Part shown: piece by piece, positions 18,867-27,820 of the stretch
How the letters are laid out: every line of letters starts with the position of its first letter
Position numbering within the stretch: position 1 is the stretch's first letter
Translations under genes and position numbers: made by a program
The notes under the pieces: generated by a model
Database searches by the model: none
What the model was told of the DNA's origin: nothing
What the model saw: only the letters and a program-made list of their open reading frames with translations
Assembly (NCBI RefSeq): GCF_003001675.1
Contig: NZ_PVYW01000006.1
Location: 124,001 to 188,000, forward strand
Reading direction: 5' to 3'
DNA: 64,000 bases
DNA from: Cohnella sp. SGD-V74
GTDB taxonomy: Bacteria > Bacillota > Bacilli > Paenibacillales > Paenibacillaceae

Positions 18867-19961
18867 TTGCTGCGATTCAAGAAAAGACTTCTGTCCGCCG
18901 AGAAGTTCGAGGCCTGTTCCGTGTTCGACGTGAACGGAGACGGCATAGCGGATATCGTCAGCGGGGGGTACTGGTACGAAGGACCGGACTTCGTCCGGAA
19001 ACACACGATCTGCGAAGTAGAGGCGCTCCATGGCTATCACGCCGACTTCTCCGACTATCCGATGGACGTCGACGGCGACGGCCGCCTCGATATCGTGACG
19101 GGCGACTGGTGGGGAGAAACGTTACGGTGGCGGCGAAATCCGGGCGAGACCGGCAAGCTCTGGGAGACGATCGACATCGACCGCTGCGGCAGCATCGAGA
19201 CGATCCGCTATCTCGACATCGACGGCTGCGGCGTTCCGGAAGTTTTCCCGAATACGCCCGGCTCGCCCCAGGCTTTCTACAAGCTGGTCAGGGACGCCGC
19301 CGGAAGGGGGACGGGGCTGTTCCGCAAATACGTCATCGGCGAGAAGGCGAGCGGACACGGAATGGGCTTCGCGGACATTAACGGCAACGGTCGCATGGAT
19401 GTCGTTCTGTTCGACGGCTGGCTGGAACAACCCGAAGATCCGTTCGCCGGGCCATGGACGTTCCATCCCGAGTTCGATCTGGGCTCCGCCAGCGTCCCGG
19501 TTCTCGGATACGACGTCAACGGCGACGGCCTGACCGATCTGATCGTCGGCCAAGCCCACGACTACGGCCTGTACTGGTTCGAGCAGCGTCTTGAAGCGAA
19601 CGGGGCCCGGACGTGGACGAAACATGCCATCGACTTCAGCGGCTCCCAGTTCCACGACCTGCAGCTCGTCGATCTCGACCTTGACGGCAAGCCGGAGCTC
19701 GTGACAGGCAAGCGTTACCGGGCGCACAACGACGGCGACCCCGGCGCGCATGATCCGATCGGAGTGTACTATTACAAAATCGAAGACGGCCGGTTCGAGA
19801 AGCACGTCATCGATTACGGCGAAGCCGGGGAAGCATCGGGCCTGGGCATCTATTTCTGGGTGCAGGACTTGTCGGGCAACGGATATCCGGACATTATCGC
19901 CCCGGGCAAAGACGGACTCTGCTATTTCGAAAATTTGGGACCCGCGGAAGGAGACGAATGA
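18867..19961 (+). CDS. FG-GAP/VCBS repeat protein, likely cytoplasmic
   Basis: About 364 residues forming a beta-propeller of FG-GAP/VCBS repeats. At least seven calcium-binding-loop-like blades are visible: DVNGDGIADIVSGG, DVDGDGRLDIVTG, DIDGCGVPEVF, DINGNGRMDVVL, DVNGDGLTDLIVG, DLDLDGKPELVTG and DLSGNGYPDIIAPG. The TTG at 18867 is chosen because GAGGAGG lies 8 bp before it; an ATG at 18822 has no such site. With this start there is no signal peptide, unusual for a propeller of this kind. It is followed after 4 bp by the oxidoreductase reading frame and is divergent from an AraC gene. The substrate is unknown; sugar-related binding or lyase-like function is possible. Confidence 0.75.
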   Translation: MLRFKKRLLSAEKFEACSVFDVNGDGIADIVSGGYWYEGPDFVRKHTICEVEALHGYHADFSDYPMDVDGDGRLDIVTGDWWGETLRWRRNPGETGKLWETIDIDRCGSIETIRYLDIDGCGVPEVFPNTPGSPQAFYKLVRDAAGRGTGLFRKYVIGEKASGHGMGFADINGNGRMDVVLFDGWLEQPEDPFAGPWTFHPEFDLGSASVPVLGYDVNGDGLTDLIVGQAHDYGLYWFEQRLEANGARTWTKHAIDFSGSQFHDLQLVDLDLDGKPELVTGKRYRAHNDGDPGAHDPIGVYYYKIEDGRFEKHVIDYGEAGEASGLGIYFWVQDLSGNGYPDIIAPGKDGLCYFENLGPAEGDE

Positions 19962-19965
19962 GCGA

Positions 19966-21030
19966 ATGACAAAGCTGAAAATCGGTTTCGTCGGCGCAGG
20001 CAATATGGGGCAGATGGCTCATCTCGCCAATTATGCGGCATTAAGAGAGCAATGCGAGGTGGTCGCGATCGCGGAGCCTCGCCCTCAATCGGCCAGGCTC
20101 GTCGCCTCCCGATACGGAATTTCCGAAGTATACAGCGACCATAGAGAGCTGCTCGCGCGCGCCAAGGTCGACGCTATCGTCGCGCCGCAGCAGTTCCGCA
20201 ACCATTATGTCGTCGTTCCGGACATTCTTCGCGCCGGCATTCCGGTATTGACCGAGAAGCCGCTCAGCCTGACCGTCGAGGCGGGCCGAGAGCTCGTTTA
20301 GATCGGGGAAGAGACAGGAACGCTGCATATGATCGGCTACCATAAGCGTTCCGATCCGGCCATGGAACGGGCGAAAACCGTCGCGGAGCAGTGGAAGAAG
20401 AGCGGCGATTACGGCAAGTTGCGCTATATCCGCATTACGATGCCTCCGGGGGATTGGACGGGAGGTATCGTATGGCCCCAGAACACGGACGAATCCTATC
20501 CTCCGCTCGTGCCCGAACCGGGACCGGCCGATTACGACGACAAGCAGACGGCCGAGCTGGAGGCGTTCGTCAACTACTATATCCATCAGGTGAACGCAAT
20601 CCGCTTCTTCCTCGGCGAGAATTACCGGCTGACATTCGGGGACCGGGCCGGCGTCCTGCTGGTCGGAGAGAGCGACAGCGGAGTGACGGTGTCGCTGGAG
20701 ATGGCTCCTTACGGCAATACGATCGATTGGGAAGAGAAGGTGCTCGTCTCCTTCGAGAAGGGCTATGTGAGCGTGGAGCTGCCCTCTCCGCTGGCTCAGC
20801 AGCAAGCCGGGAAGCTGACGATCTACAAGGACAACCCGGACATCGCTCCGCCGGAGATCGTGCAGCCGGTGCTGCCGAAAGTGTCGGCCATGCGCAACCA
20901 GGCCGTCAACTTCCTGGCCGCCGTACGGGGAGAACGCCCCGCTCCGTGCACGTCCAAGGAAGCGCTGGAGGATCTGATCTTCGCCCGTTCGTATATCGAT
21001 TACTTGTCCGATCGATATCCTGATCGATAG
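19966..21030 (+). pseudogene. Gfo/Idh/MocA oxidoreductase interrupted by an in-frame amber codon
   Basis: The frame starts after GGAAGGAG with KIGFVGAGNMGQ (Rossmann nucleotide-binding motif) and reaches the family EKPL motif (TEKPLSLTVEAGRELV). It then meets TAG at 20299-20301. The same frame continues with IGEETGTLHMIGYHKR and the complete C-terminal substrate domain to 21030. Without the stop the protein would be about 354 residues, a normal length, so a single base change explains the break. The C-terminal part alone would lack the cofactor domain. It is translationally linked to the FG-GAP gene upstream. A sequencing error or a suppressed stop cannot be excluded from the sequence. Confidence 0.85.
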
Positions 21031-21105
21031 AGGACAGGGCGCAGCCTGGACAGGAAATTGACGCGATACGCGCAACGAATCCCCCGGTGGGTCGGACAAG
21101 GTTCG

Positions 21106-22836
21106 TCAAATCGGTTGATCTTCCGGGGGAAAAATCCCTTCCAGCTTCAAACTGAGGCAAGGTACGGTCGGCGAGGTCAGCGTCTGCTCTTCCGTCAGCG
21201 TCGCCACTGCTGCGTACTTCCCGTCCATGAGGACGAACTGCTCTAAGAACCGGTGAACGGGATCGACCAGCCAATATTCGCGCACGCCGAATTTCTCGTA
21301 GCCGTTCTTTTTGATCGTCTTGTCCCGGCGTCCCGTACTTGCAGATAAAATCTCTACAACCAGATCGGGTGCGCCATAGATGTACCCGTCTCGGATAATG
21401 CCGCGATTCGCGTTGGATATATAAATCAAATCCGGTTGAAAAATGTTGTTCTCATCGAAATGAACGTCCAGCGGTGCCAGCAGCACTTCCCCGTCGGCCG
21501 CACAATCGTTCCGAAACGCGAAATGCAGTTCCCCCAACACTCTCTGATGCGCATATACCGGAGAAGACAGGAAATCATAACGCACTCCTCCGATAATTTC
21601 ATACCTTTCGTCAATCAGATAGTTTTCCGGAGTCTCCTTAACCTTCCCTTGCTTGTCCTTGGCTTCGCTTTCGTCGTTCCCCTCGTCCTCCCGCAAGATG
21701 TCTCCCAGATTTAAGTTCAGGCAAGGCACGGTCGGCGAGGTCAGCGTTTGCTCCTCCGTCAGCGTCGCCACCGCCGCATATTTCCCCTCCAGAAGAACAA
21801 ACTGCTCTATGAACCGGTGAACGGGATCGACCAGCCAATATTCGCGCACGCCGAATTTCTCGTAGCCGTTCTTTTTGATCGTCTTGTCCCGGCGTCCCGT
21901 GCTTGCAGATAAAATCTCTACAACCAGATCGGGTGCGCCGTAGATGTACCCGTCCCGGATAATGCCGCGATTCGTGTTGGCAATATAAATCAAGTCCGGC
22001 TGAAAAATGTTGTTCTCGTCGAAATGGACATCAAGAGGTGCGAACAGCACCTCTCCGTCCGCCGCACAGCCATTATGAAAAGCGAGATAGAGTTTCGCCA
22101 GTACCCGCTGATGCGCGTATATTGGAGACGACAAGAAATCATATCTTACCCCTTCAATAATTTCATACCTTTCGTCAATCAGATAGTTTTCCGGAGTCTC
22201 CTTGACTTTCCCCTGCTTGTCCTTGGCTTCGCTTTCGTCGTTCCCCTCGTCCTCCCGCAAGATGTCTCCCAGATTTAAGTGCAGGCAAGGCACGGTCGGC
22301 GAGGTCAGCGTCTGCTCTTCCGTCAGCGTCGCCACCGCTGCGTACTTCCCGTCCATGAGAACGAACTGCTCTACGAATCGGTGAACGGGATCGACCAGCC
22401 AATATTCGCGCACGCCGAATTTCTCGTAGCCGTTCTTCTTAATCGTCTTGTCCCGGCATCCCGTGCTTGCAGATAAAATCTCTACAACCAGATCGGGCGC
22501 GCCGTAGATATATCCGTCCCGCATAATGCCGCGATTCGCGTTGGCAATATAAATCAAATCCGGTTGAAAAATATTATCCTCATCGAAATGAACGTCCAGC
22601 GGTGCGAACAACACCTCTCCATCCTTCGCACAGTTTTGGTGAAAACCGAGAATCAAGTCTCTCAGCACTTGCTGATGAGCGTATGCCGGCGACGACAGAA
22701 AATCGTATCGCACCCCTTCGATAATTTCGTACCTTTCATCGATCAGGTCATTTTCCGGAGTCTCCTTAACCTTCCCTTGCCCTGCTATCTCCTGCTTGTC
22801 CCTATCTTCGCGTCCGTCGTTCCACTTGTCGGCCAT
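21106..22836 (-). CDS. Triple Uma2-domain protein (three tandem PD-(D/E)XK-like units)
   Basis: 576 residues made of three near-identical units beginning at about residues 21, 209 and 397, a period of 188 residues (564 bp). Each has the Uma2/DUF820 features: IFQPDLIYI, GAPDLVVEILSAST, a K-rich segment and GVREYWLVDPVHRF. Units are joined by an acidic linker (REDEGNDESEAKDKQ). Uma2 proteins are normally single-domain, about 190 residues, and have a restriction-endonuclease-like fold with unclear function. The high DNA identity of the units points to recent tandem duplication with fusion. The active-site-like residues remain in all three. A strong AAAGGAGGTC site precedes the ATG. It lies 46 bp downstream of a single-domain Uma2 gene. 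Confidence 0.9.
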   Translation of the reverse strand: MADKWNDGREDRDKQEIAGQGKVKETPENDLIDERYEIIEGVRYDFLSSPAYAHQQVLRDLILGFHQNCAKDGEVLFAPLDVHFDEDNIFQPDLIYIANANRGIMRDGYIYGAPDLVVEILSASTGCRDKTIKKNGYEKFGVREYWLVDPVHRFVEQFVLMDGKYAAVATLTEEQTLTSPTVPCLHLNLGDILREDEGNDESEAKDKQGKVKETPENYLIDERYEIIEGVRYDFLSSPIYAHQRVLAKLYLAFHNGCAADGEVLFAPLDVHFDENNIFQPDLIYIANTNRGIIRDGYIYGAPDLVVEILSASTGRRDKTIKKNGYEKFGVREYWLVDPVHRFIEQFVLLEGKYAAVATLTEEQTLTSPTVPCLNLNLGDILREDEGNDESEAKDKQGKVKETPENYLIDERYEIIGGVRYDFLSSPVYAHQRVLGELHFAFRNDCAADGEVLLAPLDVHFDENNIFQPDLIYISNANRGIIRDGYIYGAPDLVVEILSASTGRRDKTIKKNGYEKFGVREYWLVDPVHRFLEQFVLMDGKYAAVATLTEEQTLTSPTVPCLSLKLEGIFPPEDQPI

Positions 22837-22882
22837 CCCCTTGACCTCCTTTGAAGAAGTTGTTCAACAGTCCAATTGTCGA

Positions 22883-23443
22883 TCAACGATCAACCGGGAA
22901 CGAGACGCAAGTCAGCTTGTCCGACGCCACGCGCTCGTCGTTCTCGAACAGGTCTCGCAGCTCGTATCGCTGTTCGCCGGTCAGCTCGAACCGTTCCAGC
23001 GTCTGCACAGCCGGATCTACGATCCAATATTCGGGTACGCCGTGACTGGCATAGATGTGCAGCTTTCGCAGGCGGTCTCTCTTATGCGACCACGGAGAGA
23101 GCACCTCGACGACGAGATCGGGCGCCCCCTCCACTCCGCGCATCGTCACGATGTCGGGTCGGCTGCGATGGATCATAATCAAGTCCGGCTGAACGACATT
23201 CGTTCGACTCAGAATGACGTCCAGCGGAGCTATTAAAATAAAGTATTCCGAGGCGCAGCTCTGCACGAGAAGATGCAAGGACGAGCCGATGACCTGATGA
23301 ACGGTGGACGGTCCCGGAGACATCAGCTCCAACTCCCCATCAAGCACCTCGTAACGCTGTCCGTCGTCCGGCATTTCCGCATAAGCCTCGTAAGTTACCG
23401 GATGTTCCATGATCCGATCCTTATTCGTTTTTTTCCTCGCCAT
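22883..23443 (-). CDS. Uma2 family protein (single domain)
   Basis: About 186 residues from the ATG at 23443, which has GAGGAG 9 bp upstream. It shows the Uma2/DUF820 pattern: PDDGQRYEVLDGELELM, QPDLIMIHRSRPD, GAPDLVVEVLSPWS, and VPEYWIVDP. The fold is predicted to be PD-(D/E)XK nuclease-like; the cellular role is not established. It differs clearly from the three units in the adjacent gene, so it is a paralogue and not part of that recent amplification. A sigma-A-type promoter lies about 110 bp upstream, and the two Uma2 genes are probably co-transcribed. Confidence 0.88.
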   Translation of the reverse strand: MARKKTNKDRIMEHPVTYEAYAEMPDDGQRYEVLDGELELMSPGPSTVHQVIGSSLHLLVQSCASEYFILIAPLDVILSRTNVVQPDLIMIHRSRPDIVTMRGVEGAPDLVVEVLSPWSHKRDRLRKLHIYASHGVPEYWIVDPAVQTLERFELTGEQRYELRDLFENDERVASDKLTCVSFPVDR

Positions 23444-23554
23444 CGCCCCCATCTCCTCGCTCAAATTAAAACACCCCGACAAAGCAACACGTCCCGTGTC
23501 CGGCTTTGGCGAGGTGCTTCCTCGTTCCGTCATCTTATTTATCTTATATTTCCA

Positions 23555-23584
23555 ATTATGCCATTCCGATCAGAATCCTGTCAA
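23555..23584 (-). promoter_or_regulatory. Sigma-A promoter for the Uma2 genes
   Basis: On the minus strand TTGACA (23584-23579) and CATAAT (23560-23555) are separated by 18 bp. The transcript would start near 23548, giving a leader of about 105 nt before the single-domain Uma2 gene. Confidence 0.6.
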
Positions 23585-23639
23585 CGCTTGTCGGATTCGT
23601 TCCGCGCAGACGCCGCAAAGCCGCGAACGCCCTTCGTCC

Positions 23640-23754
23640 TAGGGCGAGTATGCATCCTCCGAGGATAGCAGATGTTGCCGAATTTTCGTTCCAAGCAAAG
23701 GTGACGAAGCAAGCGGTGAAAGATGCCCCTGAGCGGGTTTGCATACACGCCCTA
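23640..23754 (+). mobile_element. MITE copy M2, internally deleted (115 bp)
   Basis: The same ends as the other two copies (TAGGGCG and CACGCCCTA) and the same first 50 and last 60 bp, but about 50 bp from the centre are missing, including the block with ACCGGAGGTACGTC. It carries no gene. Confidence 0.8.
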
Positions 23755-23891
23755 GTAGAGCATTCCGGAAATAAAATGCGATTGCGCTCGAAGCCGATGC
23801 AATCTTACTTACGGTCAGGTTCTTCGCCAGGCGGATTCTAACCCGATACTGCCGTCCTGCAACCTCGCTGTACCTCTTTTTGTCGCTGTAT

Positions 23892-24600
23892 CCCGACTCA
23901 GCACGGTTACAGCGACTCTGTCTGCTCCTATCCAGCTCCAACCCGACTCAGCACGGTTACAGCGACTCTGCCTGCTCATTTCCAGCTCCAACCCGATTCA
24001 GCACGGTTACAGCGACTCTGCCTGCTCCTATCCAACTCCAACCCGACTCAGCACGGTTACAGCGACTCTGCCTGCTCCTATCCAGCTCCAACCCGACTCA
24101 GCACGGTTACAGCGACTCTGCCTGCTCATTTCCAGCTCCAACCCGACTCAGCACGGTTACAGCGACTCTGCCTGCTCATTTCCAGCTCCAACCCGACTCT
24201 GCACGGTTACAGCGACTCTGCCTGCTCCTATCCAGCTCCAACCCGACTCAGCACGGTTACAGCGACTCTGCCTGCTCCTATCCAGCTCCAACCCGACTCT
24301 GCACGGTTACAGCAACTCTGCCTGCTCCTATCCAGCTCCAACCCGACTCAGCACGGTTACAGCGACTCTGCCTGCTCCTATCCAGCTCCAACCCGACTCA
24401 GCACGGTTACAGCGACTCTGCCTGCTCCTATCCAGCTCCAACCCGACTCAGCACGGTTACAGCGACTCTGCCTGCTCCTATCCAGCTCCAACCCGACTCA
24501 GCACGGTTACAGCGACTCTGCCTGCTCCTATCCAGCTCCAACCCGACTCAGCACGGTTACAGCGACTCTGCCTGCTCCTATCCAGCTCCAATCCGACTCA
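23892..24600. repeat. Minisatellite of 14 units of exactly 50 bp
   Basis: The block GCACGGTTACAG recurs every 50 bp from 23901 to 24551 without a length change. Units differ at few places, mainly CTCCTATCC versus CTCATTTCC in the second half and CAGC versus CTGC before the ACGG. Because 50 is not a multiple of 3, the long open frame across it reads the unit in all three frames in turn and is not a gene. There are no unique spacers, so it is not a CRISPR array. Together with the MITE it fills the 1.2-kb gap between the Uma2 promoter and the DUF5107 gene end. Confidence 0.95.
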
Positions 24601-24620
24601 GCAAGACTGAGTCGGATTGG
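24588..24620. terminator. Perfect inverted repeat closing the minisatellite
   Basis: CCAATCCGACTCAG pairs with CTGAGTCGGATTGG around a five-base loop. The left arm is the edge of the last 50-bp unit and the right arm is its inverted copy. It lies 40 bp beyond the DUF5107 stop codon. There is no T run, so it may end or stabilise that transcript and is not a classical terminator. Confidence 0.45.
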
Positions 24621-24660
24621 ATTCTCAACGTCTTGGTTACGTTACTTCGGGAGCGCTCTA

Positions 24661-26700
24661 CTAGCCTCCGATCATGCGGAAATCGATCGGTCCCGGGGGC
24701 GGAAACTTCGCTTTCGCCTCAGCCAGAAGCGCTTCGGTCAGCTCCACTCCCCGCTCCTTCGCCAGCTTCAGCGCCTGATACTTGTACCACAGGTCGATGA
24801 TCAGCGTCTCTCCTTCGCGGATAACCGCGAACTCGGTCTCGAACAGCCGGCGCATATACTCGTCCTGACCCAGCTCCAGCGCCGCCGCCCCGACGACAAT
24901 CCGAATTCGGTCGCCCCCGGCCAGCTCGGCCGGCAGCGATTCGTACAGCCCCCACGCCCGCTCGAACTCCCCGCGCCGCACGAGCAGCTGCAAATACTCC
25001 TCGGCGAAGGCGCGATCCGGGAAGCTGCCCGACACGAGATAGGCTTGCTCGTAACAGGCAGCCGCCCGCTCCTCGTCCCCTTGGCGCACGGCCAAGCGGG
25101 CCAGATTCCGGTAAGCCCATGCGGAAGGGCGAAGACGAAGCGACGTCTCCCACGCTGCTTCCGCTTCCTTCTCCCGACCGATCTCCAGCAGCATGACGCC
25201 GTAATGCAAATAAGCGTTCCAGCTCCGGTTACGGCTAAGGCTATCCCCGCTGCTCAGACTGGCCTCCAGCAGTTCCCGCCATTCGTCCTGCACCATCCAC
25301 GACGCCGGCACGTCTTCCGTCGCCGTCTCCGGCAGCCTGCCCTCCCTCAGCAAAGCCAGCCAGGCGTACTGAGGCTCGCCGAGCGTATCGTCCGGGAACG
25401 CAAGCCCGCTCGGGATGGAGCGTTCCTCCCGCTCGGCCCTGCGCAACCGCTCCAGCGCGCCCCAGCCCGATCCGACGTGCAGCGGTTCGCCCGCCTCCGT
25501 TTCCGCATGCTCCCGCAGCCGCTCGTGAATGGCATACACCTGCTCCTCGCCCAGAAGCGCGTCCACCACTCTCTCCACGGCATCCCGCGCCTCGTTCCAG
25601 TCCGCCGCCTGCGCCGTCTCCGGGTCCACCCGATCCATGCCGATCAGCTGCGTGAAATCCCACACCGCATCCCCCGGCATCTTCAGCCCGTGCAATTGCG
25701 TCGGAGCGAAGCCGCCCTGCACTTCCACGTAGCCGCCCTCTCCAGGCTTCGCCAGAAAATCGCGCCAGCGTCTGCCGCCCGCATGATGGCCCCAGCAGAA
25801 CATCTTGCGGTAGCGCAGCCGAGCCGTGGAGCGCTCGTAGAACAGCCGGCCGTCCTCGTAGGCGACCGCTTCCCACGGAGAGCGGCATTCGGCCGGCGTC
25901 AGGAAGAAATATTCGCTGGAGAACGGAAATTCCATCGGGTAAGAAGCGTCCCCGCCCGGCAGCGACGGCAGAGCCGGCAGCTCGCCGACGCCGTGGCCGC
26001 TCAGCTCCGGGGAAATGTAGACCGCCTTCCCTGTCGCCGCGAACACCCTGCAGCGCTCCGTCTCCTCTACGGCGATGTTCGTCCACCAATACATCGGCAC
26101 GGGCCGCTCGTTGTCGTTGACGATGCGGGCATGGATTTGCAGCTCCTTCGCGCCCGGCGGCAGATGGCAGTCGATCTGCCAGAATACGTTCCGGCAGCGC
26201 TCGTACTCGTACATCCGCACGAACTCGTTGCCGTCGCGGTCCCGCAGCCTCGCTGCATGCACGGGCGAGCACGTCCCGAACGTATGGCCGATCTGGCCGA
26301 TGTTCCACTCGACGCCTCCCGAGAACCACGCGTTCAGAATCGCCAGATTGGCCGGCTGGAACACCGGGTTGCGGTACAAAATGTCCCGGCCTGTCCGGCG
26401 ATCCTTCAGCGCGTACAGCCGACCGCCGTACTCCGGCAGAAATACGGCCTGCAGCCGCTCGTTCTCCAGCACGATCGTCTTCAGCGCCAGCGGAGCCCGC
26501 TTCCGCGTATAGCGATCCTGCATCCGGTAAGGCAAATATCGCTCTCCGGTATCGTCGCCGAATCCTTCCCGAAGCTCGGGCGTAAAGCTGCCGTCCTCCG
26601 TCACCTCGCGGTGCGGATTGCGGCTCGCGAACATCGGCAGCGGGTTCTCGCCCTCCAGACGCGCTCCTTCCAGCTCGACAATCGACGTGTACACCTTCAT
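24661..26700 (-). CDS. DUF5107 domain protein with TPR-like C-terminus
   Basis: 679 residues. The N-terminal 360 residues are an aldose-epimerase/beta-sandwich-like domain of the DUF5107 type: LPEYGGRLYALKDRRTGRD, NPVFQPANLAILNAWFSGG, GVEWNIGQIGH, and MYWWTNIAVEETE. The C-terminal 280 residues are helical with tetratricopeptide-like repeats (SAWAYRNLARLAVRQGDEE). There is no signal peptide. DUF5107 proteins accompany sugar importers in this group; the reaction, if any, is not established, and a carbohydrate-binding or mutarotase-like role is possible. A GGAGGGGC site precedes the ATG. It is the last gene of the minus-strand transporter operon and is separated from the permease gene by hairpin E5. 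Confidence 0.85.
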   Translation of the reverse strand: MKVYTSIVELEGARLEGENPLPMFASRNPHREVTEDGSFTPELREGFGDDTGERYLPYRMQDRYTRKRAPLALKTIVLENERLQAVFLPEYGGRLYALKDRRTGRDILYRNPVFQPANLAILNAWFSGGVEWNIGQIGHTFGTCSPVHAARLRDRDGNEFVRMYEYERCRNVFWQIDCHLPPGAKELQIHARIVNDNERPVPMYWWTNIAVEETERCRVFAATGKAVYISPELSGHGVGELPALPSLPGGDASYPMEFPFSSEYFFLTPAECRSPWEAVAYEDGRLFYERSTARLRYRKMFCWGHHAGGRRWRDFLAKPGEGGYVEVQGGFAPTQLHGLKMPGDAVWDFTQLIGMDRVDPETAQAADWNEARDAVERVVDALLGEEQVYAIHERLREHAETEAGEPLHVGSGWGALERLRRAEREERSIPSGLAFPDDTLGEPQYAWLALLREGRLPETATEDVPASWMVQDEWRELLEASLSSGDSLSRNRSWNAYLHYGVMLLEIGREKEAEAAWETSLRLRPSAWAYRNLARLAVRQGDEERAAACYEQAYLVSGSFPDRAFAEEYLQLLVRRGEFERAWGLYESLPAELAGGDRIRIVVGAAALELGQDEYMRRLFETEFAVIREGETLIIDLWYKYQALKLAKERGVELTEALLAEAKAKFPPPGPIDFRMIGG

Positions 26701-26750
26701 CCTAACGGCCCCTCCTTTAACGATAGTTCTAAAAGTCCGATTTTGATCAC

Positions 26751-26962
26751 GAAGCGACTCTAGATTGAACCAAGAAATGAGAGGACCATTGCATTCCGAA
26801 AGGGATGGCTTTGCCGGCTTCAGACAGGTTGTTTTGAGTTGCTCTGATTCATAAGACCTTCATAGGTTTGCAACTCAAAGCCAAAACTCGCGGACAAAAC
26901 CATTTCCTTTCTCCATTCCATTGGGCCTATTCATCGAAGCGTCTTGGTTCAATATCGCTTCC
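26751..26962 (-). repeat. Long hairpin element E5 (possible relative of E1-E4)
   Basis: The 212-bp region folds end to end. GAAGCGA and ATTGAACCAAG on the left pair with CTTGGTTCAAT and TCGCTTC on the right. GAAAGGGATGG pairs with CCATTTCCTTTC by one wobble and a bulge, and TTGAGTTGC with GCAACTCAA. Size and nesting match E1-E4, and a TCGATGAAT block lies where they have ATCGATGAA, but the loop is only weakly similar. It fills the gap between the permease and DUF5107 genes of one operon. Confidence 0.6.
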
Positions 26963-26972
26963 GGCATCGCAT

Positions 26973-27803
26973 CTAACCCTTAACCGAGCCGATCGTAATG
27001 CCGGCGATAATTCTTTTGGACACGAACAGATAGACGATGAAGCTGGGCAGAAACACGACCATGCACGCCGCGAAAATGCCGCCGTAATTCCCCGTGTTGG
27101 AATAGCCGTAGACGATCGACTGGAGCGCCAGCGCGAGCGTCCGCGTGCCTTCGTCGTTGGCGAAGATGAGCGCGTAGAAATATTCGTTCCAGACGCCGAG
27201 GAAGTTGAAGATCGTCAGCGTAATAATGCCCGGCTGCGCGACCGGCAGAATGACCTTCACGAACGCCTTGATCGGGCCGCAGCCGTCGATCGCCGCCGAC
27301 TCCTCGAACTCCTTCGGAATCGACGAGAAAAATCCGGTCAGGAAAAACACGCCGAAAGGCACGTTCGTGCAAATATAGATCAGCACCAGCGTTGCAATCG
27401 AGCCAGTCAGCTTCAGCCCGACGAACAGGGAAAACAGCGGAATCGAGATCAGAATGCCCGGAATCGACATCGCGGACACGAACATCAGATTGAGAAAACC
27501 GGAGCCTCTGAACTTGACCCGTCCCAAAACGTAAGCGGCGGGAGCGGCGACCAGCACGATGCCGGCGCACGAGGCGACCGTATAGATGATGCTATTCAAG
27601 AAATAGCGGCCCATCTCCTGCTGTTTGAACAAATCGGTGTAATTGGACAGTTGAATGCCGCTTCCGAGCAGCGAATTGGTGAAAATGTCTCTCGTCGTGC
27701 TCAGCGACGCCAGGATGACCCAGCCGAACAGCACGATGGAGAACGCCAGCCAAGCCGCGAGCGGCACGTAGGCCGGCAGCAGCCGCAACCCTTTATTGCG
27801 CAA
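26973..27803 (-). CDS. Sugar ABC transporter permease (MalG/YurM type)
   Basis: 276 residues, six predicted membrane helices, EAA loop FEESAAIDGCGPIKAF and a GSVKG C-terminus. The start is TTG at 27803 with GCGAGGAGG 9 bp upstream. It partners the permease encoded 17 bp upstream in the same operon. The substrate is unknown; the linked DUF5107 protein suggests a carbohydrate. Confidence 0.9.
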   Translation of the reverse strand: MRNKGLRLLPAYVPLAAWLAFSIVLFGWVILASLSTTRDIFTNSLLGSGIQLSNYTDLFKQQEMGRYFLNSIIYTVASCAGIVLVAAPAAYVLGRVKFRGSGFLNLMFVSAMSIPGILISIPLFSLFVGLKLTGSIATLVLIYICTNVPFGVFFLTGFFSSIPKEFEESAAIDGCGPIKAFVKVILPVAQPGIITLTIFNFLGVWNEYFYALIFANDEGTRTLALALQSIVYGYSNTGNYGGIFAACMVVFLPSFIVYLFVSKRIIAGITIGSVKG

Positions 27804-27820
27804 TGGAATCGCCTCCTCGC

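Noticed and set aside
20299-20301. TAG as a coded pyrrolysine
   Set aside because: No pyrrolysine genes are visible, and the family needs no such residue; mutation or error is simpler.
23892-24600. Possible CRISPR array
   Set aside because: The whole 50-bp unit is repeated; there are no unique spacers and no cas genes.
23880-24800. 306-codon open frame with repeated peptide blocks
   Set aside because: It arises because the 50-bp unit is read in three successive frames without a stop; the composition and lack of start signals do not support a protein.
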